A stretch of DNA of 64,000 nucleotides, taken from Eutreptiella sp. 'Long Island Sound 2002'. Lineage: Eukaryota; Euglenozoa; Euglenophyceae; Eutreptiales; Eutreptiaceae. Positions 33,455-44,013 of the stretch are shown here, one piece after another. The notes under the pieces are model-generated. The model had not been told where the DNA came from, made no database searches, and worked only from the letters and a program-made list of their open reading frames with translations. Made by a program: the position numbers and the translations under genes. How positions within the stretch are numbered: position 1 is the first letter of the stretch; each line of letters starts with the position of its first letter. The stretch covers positions 68,866,186-68,930,185 of the forward strand of contig OZ038380.1 of NCBI GenBank assembly GCA_964036045.1, in the 5' to 3' direction.

Positions 33455-35489
33455 TTGCCTTCCTTCCTTTGCTCACCGGGTACGCCGCCAACAGTGAAAG
33501 CTCCCTACGGCGACTGCGCCGCTACCAGTCCGGGCGAAAGTCTTCGCCTACCAACTTCCCTGCCGTGTAACACAGATTGCATCAATGTTACGGCAAGCCC
33601 CTGTGCAGACTCAGCGCCCGTCACATCCGTGTCCTGGCCCAAAAAGCCAAGCTGACCCGTGGCAAGTGGATAAGTCCCAGGCAATCCATAAAACCAGGTA
33701 CCCTATTACACCCTTCCCAAGCTCTGTTTTCCGGGAACACAAATTTCCAGTAAATGATCCACGATCTAGCGAGAATGAGAAGGTAGAAACAACTCCCAAT
33801 CTGACTGTTCATCGAGCAGACTCACCGCCTGTCACGTATGTGTCCAGTCCCAACGGTCGTGCTGACCCGTGGCAAGTGGAGAAGTCCCAGGTGATCTCTA
33901 CGACCAATGCTGAAGCAAGCCCACAGCAAGAAACAAGTCAAAGTCCGGCAGTTCATGCAGCAGACTCACCGCCTGTCACGTCTGTGTGCAGCCCCAACGG
34001 CCGTGCAGACCCTTGGCAAGTGGAGCCCCAGGCGATCGCAAGAACCGGTCACGATGAGGACAACCACCGCCGGTGATCTCGTCCAGCGATGAAGACAGTC
34101 AAAGGCCAGCACATGACCCAAGAAAACAGCACGTAAGCACCGAAAAACATAATCCATCGGAACCACGTAACCCGCCAAAGCCGCTCAGATTCTCCGGTTA
34201 GCCGCAGTCGGCCCTGCACTCAATCGTTACCGATGACAACCCTTTCCAGATACTTCATACCTCCAGCAATACCTGCCGAGGCTCGAAGCGTAAAGATGGG
34301 AAGAAAGCAGCCCGGCAGCTACTGACAGGCAATGACCTTCACGATGAACTGCTCCTCGACCAAGCAGCGCACAGAAACTCAATTGTAGCCGAGGCTACGC
34401 GCTGCCACATTTCTGTTGGTGTCCTCTTGCTTTCACATGCTGATAAACTACACCGAGAGGAAGCCAATGTTTGTCTTCGCCAATACCAGCTTTTCTGCGA
34501 AACCCAACTTGATGAATTATCACAGCGCCACAACATTTATTTCCAGCAAAAGGAAAACCGCGTCGCAGCACTCAGCAATCTCATGATTTTGAAAGAACGA
34601 CAACAGCGACAAGCCATAGAAAACGAGGCCAACAAGCCCTTCCAGCACTCCTCTTTTCTTTCAGCAGCGGAAGCACTGTTTCGGATGATAACCTTTCATC
34701 AAGCAGCAAAGGAGTTCCGCTCCATCGTGAGTACCTCTTGGTTAACCCGAACACAGGTATGTACTTCAAAAAATGACTGACTCTTTCCGCATGCTCATCA
34801 TCGCCAATTACGAAAACTTTGAATCCTCACTACGAATCGAGCTTGATAGGCAACAGTCCGGCACCTGGAGGAAAAAGACTGGTCCCGATCACATCACGTG
34901 GAACCGCAGAGTACTTGGGTACCTTGTGAAGGTACATTCCAAAGATACTGCATTTGCGCGCAGTTGGGAATCGACCGTTCACCTTAACGGAGGCGAACTC
35001 AGTCCCTTTCAACAGACAGACGCACTGCTGAGTAACTTTCTGCTTCGATAGGGAATTACTGCCGGCCCCTCAATCACCCACTACCCACAGAAAGTCCAAC
35101 CGAGAGGATGGACTGTGTCATGGGCCGAGGCTCAATAAGAAGAGAAGAACTTTTGGTACGCCAGAGCCCGCCACCACAGAACCTTGGCTTGGCAGTCGCT
35201 CCTTAATGTAAACGAGCCAACTATTCCTGACTATATACAACATCTTTGCCAAGGTGCCAGTTCCCGTTCAACAGATGCTCTCCTCCTGTCAGTCTGCTTT
35301 GCTGCCAACTTCATGGCAGAGCAATTGACACGATACAAAATTACAGTTGATGAGGTGCTTTCTCACACACAATTGCTAGAGGCCAATGAGGCTGAGAAAT
35401 GTGCGCACCACCTTTGTTATTTGACCACAATGGCCATCAACTACGACAAGCAGAAATGGGCTATTTTGGAAAGCTTTCTTGTTTTCTAG
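33455..35489 (+). other. Unrecognised plus-strand coding-like region inside the split hAT locus
   Basis: Several open stretches look more coding-like than random. 33585-34076 carries three imperfect repeats (33610-33682, 33820-33896, 33961-34038) encoding SPPVTSV..PNGRADPWQVE. 34427-34770 encodes a charged, helix-prone segment (ADKLHREEANVCLRQYQLF, NRVAALSNLMILKERQQRQ). 35184-35489 encodes LLEANEAEKCAHHLCYLTTM and ends at a stop. They could be exons of one gene with short introns, for instance an accessory gene of the element. I recognise no family, and no splice junction is clear enough to call. Confidence 0.3.
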
Positions 35490-35562
35490 CCATGCTTTGT
35501 TTTACAGCTCTGCTGCTTCATCCTCTTCGTCTTCACAGACCTTGCTTCACCTTTACTACAAC

Positions 35563-35565
<3 letters not shown>

Positions 35566-35647
<82 letters not shown>
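35566..35647. repeat. (TA)n microsatellite, 82 bp
   Basis: Uninterrupted AT dinucleotide repeat of about 41 units. Confidence 0.98.
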
Positions 35648-35649
<2 letters not shown>

Positions 35650-36457
35650 AGACTGTGGCTACTGCCGCCCACCCCCCTGCCATATGAAGGCTCTGGCCTT
35701 GATATGTTCTGTCCCACTTCCTCAATTTTCTCTTCTGTTTCCTAAGCTATCAGACGAAAACAGCTGTCACCTATATATCCGCCCACCAGTGTATACACAC
35801 CATGCATTCAGCCTCCGAGAGAGCAGTGACTAACACACAGCGGTCCTGAGCTTAACAAACTCAATGTGACGTAGTGTTTGTGTCCTGATACCAGGCTGTG
35901 CCACTTGGGTCTATAGTGGGAAAAAAGTTTCATTTTCTTTTTTTCTTTTTCTCTTTTTCAACTAGCCGTTTCCGTTAAATCTGCACACAAAAACCTCGTC
36001 CACACTGCTATCACCAAATGACTTCGCACAGCAGGGTCCTGAGACAACTCACGAGACCGGCAGGGCCAAAGTGCAGCATGATTGGAGGCACAAAAGAAAC
36101 ACCCTAGATACCAACTAAATCAAAACAGGCCGATAGTTTCACGTTTATTTCTTTTCACCCTCCTTTTTTCGCTTGTAGGTAGTAGAAATACCCTCCTGTA
36201 CGTTGGTACTCCTTTTTTCTGACATCATTAGGAGGATAACAATCACATTCAACAACCAGGTGCACCCTCAAGTCCCTACCTTCCAATTCGCAGAAACTAC
36301 TCAAACCAAACCAAAGTGTGTACCACATCCTATGTACATAAGTGTGAAATGAGACCTTCCTCGAAGCATGTCAACGCTTATGTGACCCGGGAGGCCCCAC
36401 CCGGGTGACTGGGAGCCACACAGCCAAAAAAAAACGATTCTTTGAACAGCTGTATCT
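35648..36457. other. No gene recognised
   Basis: AT-rich with T-runs near 35935-35965. Part could be intron of the hAT gene, whose exons flank it on the minus strand. Confidence 0.3.
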
Positions 36458-36997
36458 TCAGTGTCTCATATTCAGTGTCAAGCGACTTCCCAATTTTCTT
36501 GCGATCAGGAGTGCCCCCATTTCGAGCCCTGCGACGATGTAATGTTCATACATAATGAGGAACTCGTCTAACTCTGGATCTTCAGTAATGTGAAAGGGTA
36601 CTCTTGCATGCAACACGAATCTACTCCACTGTTGATCAGGCCCTGACCGCATTTTTGTTTCCATGGCTGCAATGGATGTTTATTTTTTGCTGCTTCCGCT
36701 CTGTTCGGTACGCTCCAGCACTCTCCTCTTCAGCTCAGCTTTCGCTGCCTTGGTGCTATCCAGTGCGTTCTCTTGGTCATCCTTTTCTTTTCTCTGCAAC
36801 ACCATCTCGGTAAAACCTGCCTCAGGGATCGATTTGCAGGCAGCCACATTCTTGCTGCCACCTGCTAAGAGGTCCTGTGCACCAGCAGGGGCAATCAGGC
36901 ATCTCAGTGTTTTGTCGCAGTAGTTGCACGTCCAATCAGTTGGGTGATTGACAGCGTCTCGACGGTGGAAATGTTTTTCTTTTGTCTGATCTTTCAT
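36458..36997 (-). pseudogene. hAT-family transposase, N-terminal BED-finger part
   Basis: Two minus-strand pieces. 36997-36680 has WTCNYCDKTLRC, then DLLAGGSKNVAACKSIPE, the C-x2-C ... C pattern of a BED zinc finger. The histidine normally in the HLAGGS position is Leu, so the finger is damaged. 36664-36458 has FVLHARVPFHITEDPELDEF, which matches the conserved early hAT motif (pFxxxexpxf). A short intron ending CCATTGCAG just before 36664 would join them. The piece at 31.8-33.1 kb on the same strand continues the protein. Confidence 0.7.
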
Positions 36998-37784
36998 GAT
37001 GGCGTCTGCAGCAGAGCCAAGGAAGGAATCAAAATAAGTTAAATGACTGAGATCTGATGGGTGTCTAGAAAATCAGACGAGACCTCCCCTGGTGGCCTGC
37101 CACCGACAGGTGAGTTTGCTAAGCCACCAAGTGTGCACAGCGGTCTAGATCTGGATGGCCTGGCCAGGAAGATCAGAAAAACACTCAAGCAGGAACGTCA
37201 TTTGGACGGATGTGATCTGGTTTGTTTTTGTTGCATATAACGGGGACATGTCAACTAATGACATCATGAGCCCTGACATCATCAGTGACATCATCAGTGA
37301 TCGCATGAAAAATTTTTGAAAAATTATGAAAAAACATTTTGGAAAAAATTTTGGAAAAAAAGTTTGACAAAAAAGTTTGAAAAACATTTTTGGGAAAGAA
37401 CTTTTGGAAAGGCACAATAGAAACAAGCAAACCATGAAAAGCAAACCGAAACGACATTAACAAGGAAAAAAATCAACAAACAATGTTCGTTTATTTTCAT
37501 CTTTCGTTCGTTCCTTCGTTGGTTCGCTAGTTCGTTAATTTTCAAAAGGAAATTAACAAGCAACGTTTGTTAATGCCAAGCCCACCGGTGAGTCCTATTG
37601 CCCCAGCCTCTCACCACACATTGATCCGGGCAGTGTAGTGCCAAGAACGCGCCCACGCGCTGGACTAGGTTTCCGTGGGGTCGAATCAGTACAGGGTGCC
37701 CACCTCCATACGGCCACCTCAACTGCGGGTCACCTGAACACGCCGGCGTACGTGAACAGATTCCGTTCCATTAGATTCGGGCCG
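36998..37784. other. No gene recognised; low-complexity A/T-rich part
   Basis: 37310-37410 repeats TTTTGGAAAAAA / AAGTTTGA units. 37495-37545 repeats TTCGTTCG. No coding signal. Confidence 0.4.
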
Positions 37785-38560
37785 CCTCGCTCTCCTGTCG
37801 CCATCCTGTCGCCTCCCCGTCGCCTCCCTGTCGCTTTTTTGGCACTTTGAGCCCCCTGTCGCTCCCCTGTGGCTTGCCTGTCGCTCTCCTGTCGCTCTCC
37901 TGTCGCTCCCCTGTCGCTCCCCTGTCGCTTCCCTGTCGCTTTCCTGCCCCCCTCCTGTCGTTATCCTGTCGCTTCCTGTAGCTCCCCGTTGTTTCCTGTC
38001 GTCATGCTACTATTTGCCTGGTGCCTTCCTCTCGCTCTCCTGTCGCTCTCCTGTGGTTCCTTCCTGTCGCTCTCCTGTCGCTATTTCCTGTTGCCTCCCT
38101 GTCGCCCTACTGTCGCCTGCCTGTTGTCTTCCTGCTGCCTGCCTGTCACCTCCCTGTCGCCCCCCTGTCGCCTCCCTGTCGCCCAACGTGGTAATCTGTC
38201 GCTCTCCTGTCGCTTGCCCGTTGCTTGCCAGTCGCTTGCCTGTCGCCTTCCTGTCGCCTCGCTGTCGCCTCCCTGTCGCCTTCCTGTTGCCTCCCTGTCG
38301 CCTCCCTGTCGCCAAACGTGGTAACCTGTCGCTCTCTTTTCGCTTGCCTGTCGCTTGCCTGTCCCTTGCCTGTCGCCTTCCTGTCGGCTCCCTGTCGCCT
38401 CCCCGTCGCCTCCCTGTCGCCTCCCTGTCATCCAATGTGTCACCCTGTTGCTCCCCTGTTGCATTGTTGTGGCTTGCCTGTCGCTTTCCTCTCGGCTGCT
38501 TGTCGCCTACCTGTCGCTTCCCTTTCGCTTTCCTGTCGCCTTTTTGGCCCTTTTCTGTGC
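37785..38560. repeat. CTGTCGC tandem repeat, array 1
   Basis: Dozens of degenerate ~11-nt units of the form CTCCCTGTCGC. Because 11 is not a multiple of 3, each frame cycles through the same peptide-like pattern; the minus strand reads as ATGRRQGGDRK repeats. Open frames here are by-products. A second array in the same orientation is at 48.2-48.6 kb. Confidence 0.93.
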
Positions 38561-38776
38561 GAGAAGAAAAGAAACCTTGTCGCTGTTGAGATCTTTCCCT
38601 TTTGCCTTGTGTTTCACCATCTTGTGGCTCTCAAGTATATCCATTATTGTTGTCTTACTCTTTGATCTCCCATTTATCTGTGCAAATGGCATGATTTTGT
38701 TGTGAAAAGCAATTCGACGCTGAAAGCCACAAACACCTCAAACGGGGAGTTCCGTAGTAACAAAAATGTACTTTGT

Positions 38777-39205
38777 TCAGCCCAAGTTGTCACATTGCGC
38801 CTTAGCTAACCTCCCCAATGGTGTACAAAGCAATGATGCAAATCGCAGTTCAATGCTCCAATCATTTGCATTGTTTGACAATCCTAAATTCCCAACACTC
38901 TTGTTGATCCAGTATGCACGTTTGCATGGCCGCTCAGCTGTAGGCTCGCAACCATTTTGTAAATCAAACTGAATCTCACAATTATGTACTACACACGCCG
39001 CCAAGATGAAGTAGGTCAGCTCGTTATATTCGTATGATGCACCTCGGCTCTTAACTTGATGAAAAAGGCCAACCTTCTTGATGTCGGAGAATGCGTTCTC
39101 AATAGCAATGCGCTCCTGAGGTGCAATGATGAAAGAACAATCTACTATACAAATCAAACACACATCTATTTGACTATTTAGCATCCTCACGACATCCTCA
39201 CACAC
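38777..39205 (-). pseudogene. PIF/Harbinger-type transposase remnant, C-terminal end
   Basis: Contains QERIAIENAFSDIKKVGLF and ELTYFILAACVVHNCEI. The ..R..IENAF..IK.. helix with the catalytic Glu, then an xxxAxxxLHN-like motif, is typical of DDE_Tnp_4 (PIF/Harbinger) transposases. Upstream catalytic aspartates are not seen, so this is a 3' fragment of about 140 codons. Confidence 0.7.
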
Positions 39206-39216
39206 CGAAGGCTACC

Positions 39217-39640
39217 AAGCATGTTGCTCTTTTCAGCCCTTGCTTTTGCTGATGCAAAATAGGCTTCAATTTATATTCCATATGCTGCCATTTCATCCTT
39301 TTTTTGGCGGCCCAGATTTTACCAATGCAAAAACAGCTTGAACATACAATCTACGTCTGCTCCTGCCCAGCCAAAAAATATAGCATCATACGTTCCCTAC
39401 CCATTCCACTTTCGAAGGCTTTCAAACATGTTGTTTTTGCAACTCATGCTTTTGCCCGTGCAAAATAGGTTTCAACTTGCATTTCATGCCTAGTCTATTT
39501 ATGTTTGTATTTGCCCATCTGCGATTTATCACCGCAAAATGGGTCAAAAACCCATGCTATTCCTGAACCCTTACAAACATGTTGTTTTTTACAGCCCATG
39601 CTTTTGACGACGCCCTGCTAGATTCGACTTTGCCTTCTAC
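39217..39640. repeat. Degenerate repeat of about 150-210 bp spacing
   Basis: CATGTTG-TTTT...GC(C/T)CATGCTTTTG recurs at about 39218, 39428 and 39578. The first two copies continue into GTGCAAAATAGG and a TTCAA(C/T)TT segment. Confidence 0.6.
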
Positions 39641-39904
39641 TAAAGCTTGCAAACAGGTCGTAATCCCGTTTCCCAATCCCATGAAAACAGGACAACTCAC
39701 ACATCCCTCTGTCACATCAGCCGCAAAATCATTGTACACTGGTGGTGGCGATGAAACACCCGGGATATAACCGGCTTGCATGCCACTGGTACCCGCTGTA
39801 GCGACTGAAAATCCTGTGGACGCATCAAGATAAGAGATGCACCCCTCTTGGCTGAGCGCCTGAGGTTTCCAAGCGCAATCACATTCGCCCAATCACAGCA
39901 CACG

Positions 39905-40270
39905 CCGACACTCAGACACTGAAAGGACATTCACAGCACGCGCCCGGACTCAACTGACACTGACAGCACGCGCCGACACGCAAATGAGACTCACAGCACG
40001 CGCAAACACTCAAATGACACTCACGGCACGCGCCGACACTCAAATGACACTCACAGCACGCGCCTACACTCAAATGACACTCACAGCACGCGCCGACAGT
40101 TAAATGACACTGACAGCACGCGCCCACACTCAAATGACACTCCCAGCACGCGGGAATACTCAAACCACACTCACAGCAGGCGCCGACACGCAAATGACAC
40201 TCACAGCACGCGCGAACACGCAAATGACACTCACAGCACGCGGGAACACTGAAATAACATTCAGAGCAAC
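39905..40270. repeat. 30-bp minisatellite, about 12 units
   Basis: Unit close to ACTCAAATGACACTCACAGC followed by ACGCGCCGAC. As 30 bp is ten codons, both strands stay open (minus strand CECHLSVGAC repeats). There is no reason to call a protein. Confidence 0.95.
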
Positions 40271-40676
40271 CCTAGGGGCCTGCTTTGACATAAAGTGCAA
40301 AAACGGATGTTGAGCACAACTTAGTTAAAAGCATCCCTAATTTAGCTAACCATTCAAAATTGTATGAGGTGGAAAAGAGTTGTTTTCAAATGGCACCCAC
40401 TTGTTGCATTTTTGTGCTTTCCAGGATTGTAATGCCTAACCGGCGGCGGAAATGCCTCAAAATCTACTATTCCAGATTGGAAGACCGGGCTCTTACCAAG
40501 GAACTTGTGGATTTTCTCGGAAGTAGTCCACGGGCCAAAAACCTACTTAAATGTGTGGTGAACCGAGTTATCCCCGCTGCTACACTGCTCCATGCCCCGC
40601 GTAGGGGGCGCCCCTTCGAAATTTATCCTCAACGTGCGATGGAACTGGTTTCAGACCTTCAAATTCCAAAGAAAAG

Positions 40677-40880
40677 GTGTGCCGTGCACCAGAGCATGCA
40701 ATTTCAAAATTGCAACCAAAATTGCATTTCACCCAAAGTTGCATTCCTGTTGAGAATCTCTAACTTGCATCAAAGTTGCATTACAACTTGGTAAACTTTG
40801 TGGGGGTTCCGCTACCCCCTAATTTGGCTGATTGCAACTTTGTTGCAACTTTGTTTCAACTTTGCTATATGCTCTTTTAG
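40677..40880 (+). other. Intron rich in inverted TTGCAACTTTG motifs
   Basis: Donor AAG|GTGTGCC, acceptor CTCTTTTAG. The first half carries AAAGTTGCA several times, the second half TGCAACTTT, so it can fold on itself. Its 3' end (GCAACTTTG-TTCAACTT) resembles the putative intron at about 45195-45349. Confidence 0.55.
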
Positions 40881-40907
40881 GTACCGTAACTTCATCACCT
40901 GGTCACA

Positions 40908-41588
40908 GTTGTCCTTAAGCTGACCCCTCGTCACAAACTGATTTTACTGATCGCGCTGCCGCTTCCGCAGCTTCTGCCGCTTCTGCCCGCAGCTTCCGCA
41001 GCTTCCGCAGATTTTACGTCAGCTTTTTACTAAGTTTAATAAGTTACTTAGTTTAATAGCTAATATTGTTAGATCACTAATTACTAAAGCCGTCCAAATG
41101 CAAAATAATAAGGTGCAATCAGCAGTGAAATCAGCTTCTGTCTAGAGGTTTGGGTACTAGTGCAAAACCGCATTGAGAATGCTATGGGTAATCAGTGAAA
41201 AAGTTGTGAAAAAGAAGTGGAATCAGTGCAAGCAGTTAAAAAAGATGGGGTGCCCAGAGGTGCCGTCCTGGTTGTGCTAATGCGCATTTTGGCTGTGGGG
41301 AACACTTTTACGATAATGATTCATGTCCAAGGTGGCAAGTTAGAAGGAAGTGAAATCAGTGAATAAGGTTCTGAAAAAGAGGTGGAATCAGTGAAAGCAG
41401 TGAAAAAAGATGGGGTGCCAAGAGGTGCCTTCCCGGCTGTGCTAATGCGCAATTTGGCTGTCGGGAAGAACTGATACAATAATAATTTATGTCCAAGGTG
41501 GCAAGTTAGAAGGAAGTGAAATCAGTGAAAAAGGTTCTGAAAAAAAAGTGAAATCAGGTTTGTGACGAAGGGTCAGCTTAAGGACAAC
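40908..41588. mobile_element. MITE in transposase exon, with internal 165-bp tandem repeat
   Basis: Terminal inverted repeats of about 37 bp: GTTGTCCTTAAGCTGACCCC at 40908, and its reverse complement with few changes ending GCTTAAGGACAAC at 41588. Inside, a 165-bp unit starts at 41196, 41361 and (partial) 41526. Removing 679 bp (keeping CAA at the junction) rejoins the flanking exon in frame, so the insertion post-dates a functional gene. Confidence 0.82.
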
Positions 41589-42942
41589 GGTGGTATGGAC
41601 AAGAGACCTCCACCTGGGGGTCTAATGGTCTTGTATACCCCAAACCACCTTCGTGGAACTCCTTCCAACAGGAATGGAACCGGTTGGCAGGCAAGCAGGT
41701 CCTAACCAAGGTGAAGCACAAGGCCACGGGTGGTGTTTCAAGCAACTGGGACACGCCGGACTTCTTGGAGGAGGTACATTACTTACACCATGATATGGGG
41801 GTCCTCCCTGCCCTTGACACCTCCTTGACTCGGTTCTTGGATGTCATCATTCGTGGTGATGGTGTGCCCGTTGGTGGCCGCACTTGGGTGCAGCTGTCCA
41901 TTGGCTTTGCCAACTTTGGGCCTTTGTCGAGGATGTTACCTTACCTATGGACACTTGCCGTGGCGGTTGTGCCGGAGAACGATACAGTGGCATTGTCATG
42001 GCTATGGCGTGTCAACCTGAGGTGGATTCAGAAATTCATTAACACCGGCACCATGGAGTACTGTGGGACGCAGTATCCCACGCGTGTTTTCCTTGGGGGG
42101 GATTCACCTTGGCTTCGCCATGTCTTGGGTATCACTACACATTGGATGGTGGCTAGTCTCTACAGTTTTGGGATTTGAGATAATGGATCATTGGAGGGTG
42201 CTGAAGTTCCACGCTCTGCACAGGCCAATGCACTTTGGCATGACCAAGTGCGCAGCGGGAAAATGCTGCCCGTTCAAGGCCGTGGTTGTACACATAAACC
42301 TTTGCTTCAGGTGCCTAACCCTTATTTTCAGGTTGTGATGTGCATTTTACATGCATTGATGTGCATCGGTCGCATTGTTGCAAATGGGGTACACTCCCCG
42401 TGTGTGGTGCAGGACCCGGCTGTTATTGTTGAGGTGGCCCAGATTTTACGGGACTACAAGACGGGCATCACACCCAAAGGAAAGGCAGAGCCTGACGGGG
42501 AGGAATCCTGGCGCCTATTGGTGGCGTGGAATCAACTGTCACAGGTCCTATATATTGATAGCTCAATTGATGCTGCAGTGAAGGCCATGAGCCATACGCT
42601 AACGGCGTTGTACCAAACCTGGCATGACCCTCTTCCTCTGCAAATTGGAGAAGTGGCGCGCGCATTCCGTAGTGCACTGTGTCCTACCTCCAAGTCCCCG
42701 TACTTGGTTTTTTTCATTTATGACTGCAAGCGTGTGGTGCAGAATATTAAGCCCTATGGCATGGGTATTTCTTTCGGTGATCTTCTGAAATCAGCCAATG
42801 CTGTCATCAAAGACATGCACAAGAACTATAGTAACAGGGCTGGGGGTCTTGGTGCAAAAGGTGATTTGCCTGAGGCTTCCGTGAGGGTTGTGCAACAGTG
42901 TCAAAACCGAATTTCTTTGCGCACTGAGTTGCCTAGGTGGCT

Positions 42943-43300
42943 AGGCAAGACAAAGGCACAAGAGGTGCATGTTGCTCAAGTGGTTAATGCAGATGGGGAC
43001 TCCGACTCGGACTGTGACGGGTAGGCCTGAACGTGTGGTGGCTTTTTTTTGTGGTGCCTTTTGCTCCGACTCTGACTGTGATGGGTAGGCCTGAACGTGT
43101 GGTGGCATTTGTTTGTGGTGCCTTTTGCGTGTGGTGGCGTTTGTTTGTGGTGCCTTTTGCGGTGGCTGGGCAAGACAAAGGCACAAGAGGTGCATGTTGC
43201 TCAACTGGTGAATGCAGATGGGGACTCCGACTCTGACTGTAATGGGTAGGCGTGAACCTGTGGTGGCTTTTGTTTGTGGTGCCTTTTGCGTGCATGGCGT
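42943..43300. repeat. Duplicated 3' tail of transposase copy 2
   Basis: GGCAAGACAAAGGCACAAGA...GACTCCGACTC occurs at 42943 and again at 43157, offset 214 bp. The GTGATGGGTAGGC-like end recurs at about 43078 and 43236. GTGGTGCCTTTTGC is repeated between them. Confidence 0.75.
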
Positions 43301-44013
43301 GCATATGTGCATGGCGTTGCGCTCTCCCTGCATGGCGCCCCAGGAATACAAAGTTGCACCCAACATTGGAAAACGGAACTGCAATTTTGTGGAGGAGTTG
43401 TGCAAATTTGTTTTGGTTTTTGTTCCTATGTTGCATTCAACTTAGCACCACCAGCCGGAAATTCAGAACTCTCTCTTACTCATTACTTCATTTGTTTCGT
43501 ATTACTTCCGCGGTGCTTCGGCGTTGCTTCGTTGCTTCGGCGTTTCTTCGGCGTTGCTTCTGCGTTGCTTCGGCGTTCCCTCCACGTTGCTTCGGCGTTG
43601 CTTCGGCGTTCGTTCGGCGTTCCTTTGGCTTCGGCGGCGTGCGCTGCAACTTCGGTGCACCTTCGGCTCAACCTTGGCTCAACAAAGAGTTCGGCTCAAC
43701 CAGAACCTCGCGGCCAGCTGCTCCGATGCTCATTTGTGTGATCTTCGGGTTGCCTGTAGTTTGCAAGAACGGGAGCTGTTGAAGGCAGTCAACACGTTCC
43801 GGTGTTTCAACCATGCACGACATAACAACACCTGTTTGGAGGTTTTTTGGACTTAATCAATATTGGCGTTCACTTTTCATTCAACATTGCCAATTTTCAT
43901 TTAACATTGCCGTCAGTGAGATCTCCATTCCTGAGCACACGCGGATCCGGAGTAAAGCGCGTCGGTGTGTCTCAAAGTTATTTGCCGAGTGGGAAAACTT
44001 ACGTAACTAGTAA
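43301..44013. repeat. Intergenic, with 12-bp CTTCGGCGTTGC array at 43508-43640
   Basis: The array consists of degenerate GCTTCGGCGTTG units. The rest holds AAAGTTGCA-like motifs (about 43355) but no recognised gene. Confidence 0.65.

Larger units (their letters stand above)
40432..43024 (+). pseudogene. Unclassified DDE-like transposase, copy 2 (intron, MITE and one stop)
   Basis: Exon 1 (40432-40676) encodes MPNRRRKCLKIYYSRL ... DLQIPKK. A 204-bp intron (40677-40880) follows, and the phase fits exon 2 (YRNFITWS). A 681-bp MITE interrupts exon 2, which resumes with RWYGQETSTWGS. Then FLDVIIRGDGVPVGGRTWVQ with a first conserved Asp, GFANFGPL, VFLGGDSPWLRHVLGI (second Asp), VVMCILHALMCIG, KSPYLVFFIYD and FGDLLKSANAVIKD. 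TGA at 42176-42178 interrupts the frame and fits CGA to TGA decay. The tail is Asp/Ser-rich. Copy 1 at 19.5-20.4 kb aligns from GGDSPWLRH to the end. The arrangement suggests a DDE enzyme with a helical insertion; the superfamily is unknown to me. Confidence 0.6.

Noticed and set aside
37869-38665. Frames encoding LSCRLPVASLSP or TGRRQGGDRKA repeats (also at 48.0-49.0 kb)
   Set aside because: By-product of the 11-nt CTGTCGC repeat cycling through the frames; no start context or domain.
39912-40313. Cys-rich CECHLSVGACC repeat protein on the minus strand
   Set aside because: The 30-bp minisatellite is a multiple of three, so both strands stay open; nothing else supports a gene.
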